A DNA stretch of 64,000 bases from NCBI GenBank assembly GCA_034509735.1, contig JACGWO010000004.1:11637395-11701394 (forward strand), given 5' to 3'. The DNA comes from Sesamum alatum. Taxonomy: Eukaryota; Streptophyta; Magnoliopsida; Lamiales; Pedaliaceae. A program made the translations under genes and the position numbers. Position 1 is the first letter of the stretch; each line of letters begins with the position of its first letter. Shown one piece after another: positions 11,206 to 23,147 of this stretch. The notes under the pieces were generated by a model. It was given only the letters and a program-made list of their open reading frames with translations, was not told the DNA's origin and searched no databases.

Positions 11206-13115
11206 AGTGGTATCAGAGCCCGGTTCGATGTAAGGGGCATAGATCTATGCGCTTGGCATGATCTACTTGCTTTTATGGTTTTAATGGCATGTTATATTAC
11301 ATAAATGCATGAATAATATGATGATTCAATTGTTTGAATTTGATGGACTTTTGGCATGCTTATTTTATTAGATTGGATCTAAAATTGCATGATCATTCTC
11401 AGAATATTATTACTGTTTTTGTGCTGAAAAATGATGTTGAAAAACATGAAAAAAAATTGGACAGCAGCGGCAGCGGTTGGCTGCCGCCCCTGCCGACCGG
11501 TCACTGGTTGGCAGACGCGCTGCCGGGCGCGCGCGGGCTCACGCCTGCGAGCAGGCCTGGCCGGCATGCTTGCCAGCGTGCGTGCTCGCAGGGGCGGCCG
11601 CGCATACCGCGGCCGCGCGCAGGCGGGTGCCTGTGCACGCCGAGCTTCGACCAGCGCGACAGGGGGCGCGAGCGCAGGGCGCGCAGCTGGCCGGCGAGCA
11701 CAACGGCTGGGCCGTTTTTTGTGTTTTTTGACATTTTCTGAAAAATTTGATTTTTTGTATTTTATGCACATTATTCTGAAAATGTATTAATTTTGCACAT
11801 TTGATTTTTGAATAATTGGATTATTCCTTAGATTAAATTTGCTTAATTAATTTGAGATTAATACATGCATTGGATGCATTATTTGTAATGTCCATTAAAT
11901 TTGAAATTTGAATTTTGCATATTATTTATACATTTATGCTTCTGTGATGTGGGACATCACTTGGATATTTGGAATATCCATTGGGTTTATGCATGATTAT
12001 TTGGAATAATTGTGTTATGTACGTTGATAGAATCAACATGGGATGATCACAAGAGCCCTAGACCTTGTGTATGGATCATTTAATGTCTGGTTGGTGGGGC
12101 CTACGTGCCTCTTTTTTTGGGACTATCACCTCCCGTATTTTCAGTCTCATGATGTTAAGGCTTGTTATTATTTCAATGTATTACTTTCATTTGTAATGAG
12201 AGTAGATATGATTAGTGAGGTATTAATTTTAACAAGCGTATGGAGTCGGAGACCCCAAGGTGAAGCATCAAGGCGTGAAACAAGAGCATTACAAGGTCCA
12301 TTGGAATGACAATGGGTATATTATTATTGTAATAATTTAGGACCACCCTAGACAGACCATAGACTCACTGCGGGCTCAGTGGGTCGCATAGGTTGGGCTT
12401 GTGATCATCCTAATAGGGGTATTCTATGTTTTCTGCATGCGGGGTTTTTATTTATACACTTTAAATATTGAATATTTATGCATGCTAAAACACCATAATG
12501 TGATGAGGTCTGGGTCGTACACAAACTCTCATTTGGTAGGACCAAATTAAATATTAGGCCCAGAACGGACTTGGATCAAAATGGTATTTTGATATGTCAG
12601 AGCCTTCCATCCACAACAATGTGGTGAGGAAGCTACCACTACACAAGTGTGGTCTCACGAGTCGTGACACACTTGGACTAGGGGAAAACTGTACCATTGT
12701 TGTGAACAAAAGACTGTGTTCGCTGTTTCCCTGTCTCACGAGTCGTGGGGGGCGACAGTTTGAGGCATGATTTGGTTGATGGGTCGAACCCAACACTAAG
12801 TAACATAGTTCGCTTGGAGTCTTTGGAACCATGCGAATAGGTGAGGCAAAATATCTTGGGAATCTCATTGGATGAGAATGATATTGGATACCTCCCATGA
12901 GGTTTTTTTCATGTGAATCGTAAAAGCGGGGCATGGAGATTACGCTTGTGGATCCCGAGCACACTAGAAAATGGTTTCCCCAAACTCCGGTTGAGAGTGG
13001 CGGACTTTCGTATAAATAGTGGGAGGGTTAAAGATTAAAAGACTAAGTCTTCAACTTGAACAATAATATTACCATCATCTGCTAATTTCTGCTTTACATT
13101 TTCATCAATGTAGAT
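11206..13115 (+). other. Untranslated leader of B1 with GC island
   Basis: About 1.9 kb of mostly AT-rich leader separates the LTR from gag. A very GC-rich block at 11461-11701 is preceded by an A-run and closed by the hairpin AACGGC-TGG-GCCGTT (11702-11716). Further down are a CACTG/CAGTG hairpin and two copies of TCTCACGAGTCGTG (12653-12666, 12734-12748). The open frames inside the GC block on both strands are products of base composition, not genes. Confidence 0.8.
11208..11220 (+). other. Primer-binding site of B1
   Basis: TGGTATCAGAGCC lies two bases after the LTR end. It is complementary to the 3' end of plant initiator-Met tRNA, the usual copia primer. Confidence 0.92.
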
Positions 13116-14238
13116 ATATCTAAGAATCCATTAACCATGGTACTTGAGACTAATAAATTCAACGGAATGAACTAAGGCTAAGAAACCTGAGGATTGTCCT
13201 CGTTTCGAAAACCAAGGCTACGTCTTGGATGAGCCGCCGCCGAGCGACTTACCGAAGGGGTCCACGCTAGAAGAACAATTGACGTTCGAGAAATGGCATG
13301 AGGACAACCGAAAAGTACATAGTATCATACTGGCTTCAATGTCTAACGACATCCAGAAGCAGTAAGAGAGGCTGGACAATGTCTCCGCCATAATGCTCTG
13401 CCTGAATGAGGTTTATGCGGTTCCGGATAGGCATATTAGATATGCCGTCACAAAAGCATTCATCGACACCAGACTTGCTGAAGGAGCGTCTGTACAAAGT
13501 CATAGGGTCAAGATGCTCTCCCTAGTGGAGAAACTCGAGGACCTTAAAGCTGGGCTTAACAATGACACGTACATTGACGTGATCCTCCAGTTGCTTCGTC
13601 CGTCCATTGACCCGTCTGTTGTAAACTACAACATGAACGGACTTGAGAAGTCTATTCATGAGTTGATCAACATGCTTGTTCAATACAAGGCCACGACCCA
13701 CAAGTCGGCGCTGGCGGTATTGATAGGAGAGGCTTCGACCTCGAAGGCGAATGGCAAGAGGGCCGGACGCTGGAAGAGGAAGAAGGGAAAAGGAAAGACG
13801 GTTGCGGCCCCTGCTCGCGCTCCGGGCATCCCTGTAGCTCCGGTGGGACCGAGCAAAGGGAAAGGGAAGGCCCGTGGTTCTGAGCGGTTCAAGGCAAATG
13901 ATGTCTGCATTCATTGCCAAGGGACAGGGCATTGGAAAAGGGAGTGCCCACAACTCCTTTCCAACCCAGGTATGTTTGTGTTCAACGGTGTAATTGGATT
14001 ATGACCGCGAAACACAAATGATAATGTGATGATCACAATAACGCACAGATATGGCATGCGAGGTTAGGTTATATCTCTAAAGATAAGATAAGAAGGTTGG
14101 TGGACTCAAAGAGTCTAGAAATAGACGATTTGGACAACCTACTGACCTGTGAATCCTGTCTGAAGGGAAAGATGAGAAAGAAACCCTTTGTTGGACAAAG
14201 CACGCTAGCCAGTGGTGTGTTGGATTTGATCTATATGG
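13116..14238 (+). pseudogene. gag and integrase start of B1, protease deleted
   Basis: This is Gag of the copia type, whose start codon has mutated from ATG to ATA at 13116. A small deletion follows near 13170 and a TAA stop replaces Tyr at 13363-13365. The body then stays open (DTYIDVILQ, MNGLEKSIHELINML), with a basic tract GRWKRKKGKGK and a CCHC zinc knuckle CIHCQGTGHWKRECPQ. After the knuckle the protease is missing: the sequence jumps from GTATGTTTGTG to TTCAAC, and Gag ends at TGA 14002-14004. The integrase zinc-finger region follows (TCESCLKGKM equivalent) and stops at 14238, where B2 begins inside the LIHTDVCG motif. Confidence 0.9.
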
Positions 14239-16372
14239 TGTTAGAATAGGTGACCAGAAAGCCAATAGGTTTGGCGATTTGTAACCTATTATACAACTCG
14301 ATGTAAATGTAATATTATTATGTGATGAATAAAATGAGTATTTATCACTTTTGGTGCTTACTTTGTTGCGCTCATTTCGCATTTGTTAAAACGGTGTTTA
14401 ACTTATATCGCAACAAAGCCCACAAACCATGGATAACAACTCGTGTAGTTGGGCCACTCATTGGATGGTGGTCATGAAACCAACTGATTAAGAGTTGGGT
14501 CTAAAACGTTCCAAGTCGAGGACCTCGAGACAGGGCATCGAGAGTCCTATTGAGACTTGCGTCAAGAGTTGTGTTCATTGGATGAGTGTCGTGTTTCATC
14601 GGCGACAGGCGTGGGACGCCTACACGATCTTGATGGGTTGGTCGACTGGGGTCGAGCGGACAGGACTGACTCGCGGGGATCATCATATGGAAGCCTTGGA
14701 GGCTTAGTCGGTATGATTGGTTTTCCCCGGTTCCGATAGTACGGGAGTAATCCTCAAAATTGAGGGATCATGGCAGTCGCGTGCACATGACGGCTGTATC
14801 TTGGATCTGGCAAGAGGTAATCATCCTGTAAGATGATTATCATAAGCCTTGTTCAGTGAAGTCGAAATGTGTAGCGAGGACGGTGGATTCCAAGAAGAGG
14901 ATCCGTCCCCTGTCAGTTTGTGACAGAGGTATCGCCTATGCACTCGGAGACATGTTCATGCTGTTTGAAGCTGTGGCCACAGTGGTTGGTCGAACAGGGA
15001 ATGATTTCCTGTGTCGATGCAATGAAGCATACGTGGTTTCGAGTATTAAGCATAGATGCCTAGTCAAGGATGGGAACCGACGCCCAATTCCATACCCTAG
15101 ACTAAGGCCGAGAGACGGTAGACGGAAGGATCGTACCCGTATGGAATCGGCGCCTAAATGTTCACGCCAATTCACCTAGTCTCTACTGCCATGCACCGTT
15201 GCTAGACGACCACCCATTGTAACGGGCCCTTGTGAGACACGGGCCTAAGTCTAGCTGAGGGTGAACCTAAAGGGTTACACACAAATCACGGAGGAGGTTG
15301 AGAGATCGACTTGAAGTCAATCTCAAAGGATAAATAAGTAATTGTATTACTTAAGGGAAAGTCCATTGGATGCAGGGGCCGATATTGTATCGGGCCTTCG
15401 TTTAATCGGTAAATTGAATTTTCGATTAAATATCGTAATTGGATTACGATAAAACCCGTTCTGTTAAATTTGACCCGAGAGGAGAAATAATTCCTATTTT
15501 GGAATAGGAAGAAGTTGGACTTCTTCCCTTAATTAGACATGGCCGAAATGCTCCCTTGGAGGAAGCAAAATCAGCCATTTTTCATGATAGGTGGTATGTT
15601 GACTTATCTCTTTTGGAAAGAGACAAATCAACTCCAATCAAGCTCTTCCCTTTTGGTATGATTTGATCATACCATAAATTTTGGTAGGCTCGATTGAAGA
15701 ATTGATTGTGATTGATTGGAATGAATCTAGACATCCTTGGATGAACCTAGACACATTCCAATAATCACATTAGTTATGTATATATATTAGAATACACAAC
15801 ACCAAGCATAAGGGATTCATTATTCATCTTTTTCTAGGAAAAAGAGAAGACAATTTTCGGATCCTCTCTCCTCTCTCTCAACTGTCGGGTTCTCTCCCTC
15901 TCTTACACTTGTGTTCTTCACTTGATTTTGAATCAAGAAGAAGAACAACGTAAGTTTAAGAGAACACTAAATCATAGTGTTCTTCTCTTAAACCGATTCC
16001 TTCTTAAACCCGTTCTTTTCTGGCAAGAAGAACGTGTGTTTCTTCCGGTGTGGTGTGGATCACCTTTCGAGAATCCATACGTTTGGATTTCGTGAGCATT
16101 CCGGAGAAGGAACAACACAACTAGCTGGGAGCATACGCTAAACAATCGAAGGTAACAGTCTCCTTACACTTTGATTGATTTATTGTATATATCTATGCCC
16201 TATGTATTTAAATATATGTTTTCAATATTTACACATCCTACATCGAACGCCCGGTTGAGCACACAAGGTTACACCCCTTGGGATTCGTTTATTTAAATTT
16301 GATTTAAATTTACGCACTTTTCTCGCTTTCTCGCTTCCGCTCGCGCTCCTGGGCGGATCCGCTTGTCCTTCA
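14239..16372 (+). repeat. 5' LTR of B2 (about 2.13 kb)
   Basis: It runs from TGTTAGAATAGGTGACCAG to CTTGTCCTTCA, followed by a primer-binding site at 16375. It carries a TATA-like run near 15778-15790, and the R/U5 stem-loops downstream of it. It differs from B1's LTR in the R/U5 tail (AGCTGGGAGCATACGC versus GTACCCGAGCACACG). Confidence 0.9.
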
Positions 16373-18179
16373 AGTGGTATCAGAGCCCGGTTCGATGTAA
16401 GGAGCATAGATCTATGTGTTTAGCATGATCTACTTGCTTTTAAATGGCTTTATTGGCATGTTAGATTGTATAAATATATGAGTAATATGATAATTCAATT
16501 GTTTGGATTTAATGGACTTTTGGCATGCTTTATTTTGTTAGATTAGATCTAAAATTGCATGCTTATTTTCAGAATAATATTACTGTTATTGTGCTGAAAC
16601 TGTTTTGAAACACAAAAAAAAAAAAAAAAAAAAATTGGTTCGGATGGCAGCGGCTGCGCCCAGGCGGGTGCCTGCGCGCGCGACGTAGTGCCGAGCCCAG
16701 CGCGCAGCACAAGTGCACGCGCTGCCCTGTGTGCGCGGCCGGCCGGCCGACACAAGGGCTGGGCCGTTTTTCAAATTTTTCCGGAAAATTTGATTTTTTG
16801 TATTTTCTGCACAATATTCTGAAAATATGTTAATTTTGCATTTTTGATTTTGGAATAATTGGATTATTCCTTGAATTAAATTTGCTTAATTAATTTGGGA
16901 TTAATACATGCATTGGATGCGGTGTTTAAAATGTCCATTAATTTTGAAATTTGAATTTTGCATATTATTTGTATGTTTATGCTTTTGTGATGTTGGACAT
17001 CACTTGGGTATTTGGAATATCCATTGGTTATTTATGCATGATTATTTGGAATAATTGTGTTATGTGAGTTGATGGAATTAACATGGTATGATGACAAGAG
17101 CCCTAGACCTTATGTATAGATGAATGTATGATCATTTATTTTCTGTTGGGTGGGGCCTGTGTGCCTCTTGTATTTTAGGACTATCATCTCCCGTATTATC
17201 AGCCTCATGATGTTAAAACTTGTTTTCTTTATTACCAATGTATTACTTCTAATTGTAATGAGAGTAGATAGGATTGGTGAGGTTTTAATTTTAACAAGCA
17301 ATTGGAGTCGGAGACCCCAAGGAGGAGCATCAAGGCGTGAAACAAGAAGCACTTCAACGCCCATTGGAATGACAATGGGTATATTATTATTGTAATAATT
17401 TAGGACCACCCTAGACAGACCATCGACTCACTGCGTGCTCAGTGAGTCGCATAGGTTGGGCTTGTGATCATCCTAACAGGGGTATGCTATGTTTTATGCA
17501 TGTGGCGTATTTATTTATCGCTTTAAATATTGGATATTTATGCATGCTAAAACACAATAATGTGATGAGGTCTCGATCATACACAAACTCTCATTTGGTT
17601 GGACCAAATTAAATATTATGACCAGATCGGACTTGGATCAAAATGGTATTTTGGTCTGTCCGAGCCTTCCATCCACAGCAATGTGGTGAGGAAGCTACCA
17701 CCACCAAAGTGTGGTCTCACAAGTCGTGGCACACTGGGACTAGGGGAAAGCTGCACCCTTGTTGTGAACAAAAAGACTGCGCTCGTTGTTTCCCTGTCTC
17801 ACGAATCGTGGGGGGCGACAGTTTGAGGCATGATTTTTGTTGATGGGTCGGGCCCAATATTGAGTAACATGGTTCGCTTGGAGTCCTCGGAACCATGTGA
17901 ATAGGTGAGGCAAAATATCTTGGGAATCTCATTGGATGAGAATGATATTGGATATCTCTCACGAGGTCTTCTTCATGTGAATCATAAAAGCGGGGCATGG
18001 ATATTACGCTTGTGGATCCCAAGCCCACTAGGAAATAGTTTCCCGAAACTCCGCTTGAGAGTGGCGGACTTTCGTATAAATAGTGGGAGGGTAAAAGACT
18101 AAAAGACCAAGTCTTCAACTTGAACAATAATATTACCATCATCTGCTAATTTCTACTTTACTTTTTCATTATTGTAGAT
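16373..18179 (+). other. Untranslated leader of B2 with GC island
   Basis: About 1.8 kb. A run of about 20 A leads into the GC-rich block at 16634-16753, closed by AAGGGC-TGG-GCCGTT (16754-16768), which has one mismatch in the stem. The paired near-palindromic repeats upstream of gag are present with single changes: CTCACAAGTCGTGG near 17717 and TCTCACGAATCGTGG at 17797-17811. No gene is seen here. Confidence 0.8.
16375..16387 (+). other. Primer-binding site of B2
   Basis: TGGTATCAGAGCC, two bases after the LTR end; complementary to initiator-Met tRNA. Confidence 0.92.
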
Positions 18180-19064
18180 ATGTCTAAGAACCCATTAAAC
18201 ATGATTCTCGAGACTAACAAATTCAACGGAACGGACTACTCGGACTGGCTGAGAAACCTGAGGATTGTCTCGGTTTTGAAAACCAAGGCTACGTCTTGGA
18301 AGAGCCGCCACCGAGCGAGTTACCGGAGGGGTCCACGCCTAAAGAACGTTTGACGTTCGAGAAATGGCATGAGGACAACCGAAAAGTATGCAGTATCATA
18401 CTGGCTTCAATGTCTAACAACATCTAGAAGCAGTATGAGAGGCTGGACAACGTCTCCGCCATAATGCTCCGCATGAACGAGGTTTATGCGGTTCCAGATA
18501 GGCATATTAGATATACCGCCACAAAAGCATTCTTTGGCACCAAGCTTGCTGAAGGAGAGTCTCTACAAAGTCATGGGGTCAAGATGCTCTCCCTAGTGGA
18601 GAAACTCGAAGACCTTAAAGCTGGGCTTAACAATGACACGTACATTGACGTGATCCTCCAGTCGCTTCCTCCATCCTATGACTCGTTTGTTGTAAACTAC
18701 AACATGAACGGACTTGAGAAGTCTATTCATGAGTTGATCAACATGTTGGTCCAATACGAGGCAACGAGACACAAGTTGGCGCCGGCGATATTGATAGGAG
18801 AGGCTTCGACCTCCAAGGCGAATGGCAAGAGGGCCGGACACTGGAAGAGGAAGAAGGGCAAAGGAAAGATGGTTGCGGCCCCTGCTCGCACTCCGGGTGT
18901 CCCTGTTGGTCCGGTTTGACCGAGCAAAGGGAAAGGGAAGGCCCATGGTTCTCAGCGGTCCAAGGCAAATGATGTCTGTATGCATTGCCAAGGGAAAGGG
19001 CATTGGAAGAGGGAGTGCCCACAACTCCTCTCCAACCCAGGTATGTTTGTGTTCAACAGTGTAA
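18180..19064 (+). pseudogene. gag of B2, frameshifted, protease deleted
   Basis: It starts with ATG at 18180 (MSKNPLNMILETNKFNG). A one-base loss near 18270 shifts the frame, a TAG replaces Gln at 18424-18426, and TGA replaces Gly at 18917-18919. The zinc knuckle CMHCQGKGHWKRECPQ is intact near 18976-19023. The protease deletion junction is the same as in B1: GTATGTTTGTG joined to TTCAACAG. Measured against B3, 370 nt are missing, which also throws pol out of the Gag frame. Confidence 0.9.
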
Positions 19065-20495
19065 TTGGATTATGACTGCAGAACATAAACGAAAACGTGA
19101 TGATCATAATAACGCACGGATATGGCATGTGAGGTTAGGTCTTATCTCAAAAGATAAGATAAGAAGGTTGGTGGACTCAAAGAGTCTAGAAATAGACGAT
19201 TTGGACAACCTACGGACCTGCGAATCTTGTTTGAAGGGAAAGATGACCAAGAAACCCTTTGTTGGACAAAGCACACTAGCCAGTGGTCTGTTTGATTTGA
19301 TCCATACGGATGTCTGTGGCCCACTAAATACTCAAGCTAGAGGTGGGTACTCATACTTCATAACTTTTACCGATGATCACTCACGGTATGGTTATGTTTA
19401 CCTGATGAGGTACAAGTCTGAAGCCTTTGGAAGGTTTAAGGAATACAAACTTGAAGTAGAGAACCAAACCGGTCGAAAGATTAAAGCCCTTCGATCGGAC
19501 TGAGGCGGAGAGTATTTAAGTGGTGAGTTTACTGATTATCTAAAAGAGAATGGGATTCTCTCTCAGTGGACCCCTCCTGGAACACCACAGCTTAATGGTG
19601 TGTCTGAAAGGAGGAATCGGACCTTGTTGGATATGGTCCGATCCATGATGAGTTTTACCGAACTCCCCCTTTACTTCTGGGGATACGCTCTTGAGACGGT
19701 AGGCAAAGTTTTGAACTTGGCGCCATCTAAGAAGGTATCCCAGATGCCATATGAGATATGGCATGGCAAGCCTGCCTCCTACAAATACTTGAAAGTGTGG
19801 GGTTGCCCCGCATATGTCAAGAGATTAGTGGGAGATAAACTGGACTCGAGGTCTAGTTTATGCAGGTTCATCGGCTATCCGAAAGATTTCTAGTATTATT
19901 TCTATGATCCCTCCGAGCAAAAGGTTTTTGTCTCGTGAAACGCAGTGTTCTCGGAAAAGGGTTTTCCATCCGATGGTCGATGCGATGAGGTACTCCTTGA
20001 GGAATCAAGTGAGCTACCCCATGAGGCGGCAGTGACATCTGAGCCAGTAGTTCCCACTGATATTGTTCCAGTCCTTCGTAGGTCGGCCAGAGTATCCCAT
20101 GCACCTGATAGATATGGATTTCTGGGCCTGACCGGTCAGTTGGATAATGATCCAAAGACATACGGAGAAGCGATGTCAGACATCGATTCGAATAAATGGC
20201 TTGAGGCCATGAAATCCGAGATGGACTCGATAGGTATAAACCAGGTTTGGACCCTAGTGGACCCACCCAAAGGGGTAAAACCCGTAAAGTGTAAATGGGT
20301 CTACAAATGTAAGCTTGGAGCTGACGGGGAGGTTACAACCTTCAAAGCTAGGCTTGTGGCGAAGGGTTACACTCAGCGACCCGGGGTCGACTTTGAGGAA
20401 ACCTACTCGCCCGTAGCAATGGCTAAGTCCATTCGGATACTGCTTGCCATAGCAGCATGGTATGACTATGAAATATGGCAGATGGACGTGAAAAC
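19041..20495 (+). pseudogene. pol of B2, part 1 (integrase and RT start)
   Basis: Integrase begins with the zinc-binding region; the second His of the WHARLGHIS motif has become Leu (GLIS). The catalytic Asp of HTDVCGPL is present. The second catalytic Asp (RSD) is followed at once by a TGA at 19501-19503 in place of Arg. The E of VSERRNRTL lies 35 residues after that Asp, as in the DD35E family. Further lesions lie near 19887 and 19936. The RT then reads well (KWVYKCKLG, GYTQRPGVDFEETYSPVA, WQMDVKT) until element R breaks it at 20495. The RT continues at 33292. Confidence 0.9.
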
Positions 20496-21154
20496 TGAAG
20501 GACAAGCGGATCCGCCTGGGAGCGCGAGCGGAAACGAGAAAGCGTGGAAATTGCGTAAATTTAAATCAAATTCAAAATACGCGAATCCCAAGGGGTGTAC
20601 CCTTGGGTGCTCAACCGGGCGTTCGATGTAGGATGTGTAAATATTAAAACATATATTTAAGCACATAGGGCATAGATATACAAATGAAATCAATCAAAGC
20701 GTAATAAACCGTTACCTTTGATTGTTTAGCGTGTGCTCCCGGCTACTAGCGTTGTTCCTTCTCCAGAATGCTCATGAAATCCAAACGTATGGATTCTCCA
20801 AAGGTGATCCACACCACACCGGAAGAAACACACGTTCTTCTTGCTAGAAAAGAACGGGTTTAGGAAGGAATCGGTTTAAGAGAAGAACACTACGAATTAG
20901 TGTTCTCTTAAACTTACTTTGTTCTTCTTCTTGATTCAAAATCAAGTGAAGAACACAAGTGTAAGAGAGGGAGGGAGCACGAAATTTCGAGAGAGAGGAG
21001 AGGATTTTTGTCTTCTCTTTTTCCTAGAAAAAGATGAATAATGAATCACTTATGCTTGGTGTTGTATATTCTAATATATATACATAATTAATGTGATTAT
21101 TGGAATGTGTCTAGGTTCATCCAAGGATGTCTAGATTCATTCCAATCAATCACC
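20496..21154 (-). repeat. 3' LTR of R, part 1
   Basis: It begins TGAAGGACAAGCGGATCC, the reverse of a beta LTR end, and runs to ATTCCAATCAATCACC, where the alpha solo LTR sits. TCACC (21150-21154) is duplicated at 23143-23147. Confidence 0.9.
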
Positions 21155-23142
21155 TGAAAGATTATGTGGATCGTCCCGGGAAAAGCGCGAATGCGGAAGT
21201 GCGGTATAATTAAAAATTAAAACGGAATTTAAACATGCTTTTAAATTAAAACACGTTTCAAAGGGTGTGCCTTTGAAATTTCCCGGGCATTCGGTGTATC
21301 TCATGAACGTATAACATTAAAATAAATCATGGAGGCCATAGGGTTGGAAATTAAAGAGGGACGAAAATTTAAAACGAGACCTACCCGTTGTCGTTTTCGT
21401 CTTCAACGGCTACACGCGTTGTTCCCCGTTTTGCACCAAGATCCCGTCTTTGAGACCCTCTAATTCGTGACACACGATCCACCCACGTATCTTGCACGTC
21501 GTGCTAGCAACGAACAAGTGTATAATTTTGGAGTGGATGAATCAATAACACATTATCAATTAATGGTATTGATTCATCAAGATTCTAATGTTCCAAGAAC
21601 AAAAGAATCAAGAAAATAATTTTCTTGAGAGAGAGAGAGGGCGGACGAGAGAGATGGGAGAGAGAGATCCGTGTGTGTGTGTTGTAGTGTGTGTGTTGGA
21701 GATTCATCATCATGTAAATTGTAGGATGCTAGGGGTTTATATAGAAGAGGAGTTTAATCCTCTTTAAACTCCTCTTTTAAGAACTCTAATTTGATTAGGA
21801 TTTTGACCTAGTCAAAGTCCTAGTCAAACTAGTGTTTTGACCTAGTCAAAACGATCCTAGCCATCCATCTCTCCCATTGATCTCAACCGTTGATTTAATT
21901 TAATTTAATGGAATATTTAAAACCTATTTAAATATTTCCAAGAGGCTAAAATAAATATAAATATTATTTAAGCCCATTAAATAAATTCCTTTGATAAATC
22001 CAATTTATCAATTTAATTCCTTCTATCAAATAGAAAGAATTATTTCTCCAAGAAAAATAAAGGTTCCGATTAAATCTAATTTAATCATTCCTTCACTCCA
22101 ATATTTAATTCCAAATTAAATATTTAATTGTGTGTGGATAGTGTGTGACTCTTTAGGTTCACCATTCAGCTAGACTTGGTCGGATTCCTAGAATCCGTCC
22201 GTTACCATGGGTGGCCATCTAGCAACGGTCCATGGCACTAGAGACTAGGTGAAATATTCAGGGATGAACATTTAGGCTCTAACAGTACGCTTGTCCTTCT
22301 GTCTTCGGTCTCATCACTTAGTGTCTAGGGCACGGATAACGCAGGTACCCATCTTGGACCTAAGTGTCGGTCTGTCCTCACTAAACGCCGCAAGGGAAAC
22401 CTTCCCTTCTGTTCAGTCACTGTGGCCACAGTTTTAGGGACAAGACCTAGAGCATACATGAGACTCAACTGTCAAAACCTATTGACAGGAGACAGATCCT
22501 TTCTTGGAAACTACTGTCACTTTGCACACCAGGACTGCACTAGACATGGCTTATGACTACCAAAGAGAATTCTGGCAATCTCTCACCATATCTAAGATAC
22601 AGTTCTGATGTACAGGTAAACTCAGTAATTCCTCAAGTCAAAGGACTTGACCTGTACCGTTGGAACCGGGAATACTCGTCATACCTTGCAGACCATACTC
22701 AAGGTCCTCCGTAAGACGGTTCCCACGAGTCACCTCAGTCAGCTGCATCCTAGCAGGCTAACCCACCAACACTGCTTAGACGATCCTCGTCACCCGTCGA
22801 TGAAACACGACAGCAGATGCTTAGTGCAAGTCTCAAATGGAATCCCGGTACCCATTTTCGGGATTCCTTGACTTGGAGATTTCCGGACTGATTCGGGAAG
22901 ACTGATTTCATGGACCTACCTCCAAGCGTAGTCCCAGTCCCTGAAATTGATGCTCAGTCCGTGGGCTTTGTTTGCGTAGTGAACAGATATAGAAAAATGG
23001 GTGCAAGTGAACACAAACAAAGTAATGCCAAATGAAAATTCACTTCTTTATTCATTAATGATTCATCAAAACACTTATAATTGTCCAGACATAGGTTACA
23101 TATACCCGCCAAAATTGGCTTACATGGTCACCTATTCTAACA
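21155..23142 (-). mobile_element. Solo LTR, alpha group (1988 bp), in the 3' LTR of R
   Basis: A full alpha LTR in reverse, from TGAAAGATTATGTGG to CTATTCTAACA, flanked by TCACC duplications. It has five TTGAC/GTCAA cores at 21803-21849 upstream (on its own strand) of a TATATAAA box at about 21737-21744. It is very similar to the solo LTR at 29553-31545. Confidence 0.93.
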
Positions 23143-23147
23143 TCACC

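Noticed and set aside
11431..11790. Overlapping Arg/Ala-rich frames on both strands in the leader (also near 16600, 31700, 40800, 56200)
   Set aside because: They coincide with the GC islands and their protein sequences are unrelated between copies. High GC content removes stop codons; these are not genes.
13971..14020. B1 and B2 protease loss as a direct product of precise splicing and reverse transcription
   Set aside because: Precise splicing would remove GTATGT and leave CCAG joined to TCTAAT. Both copies still hold 19 bp of intron-end sequence, so the junction is a deletion inside the intron rather than its exact removal.
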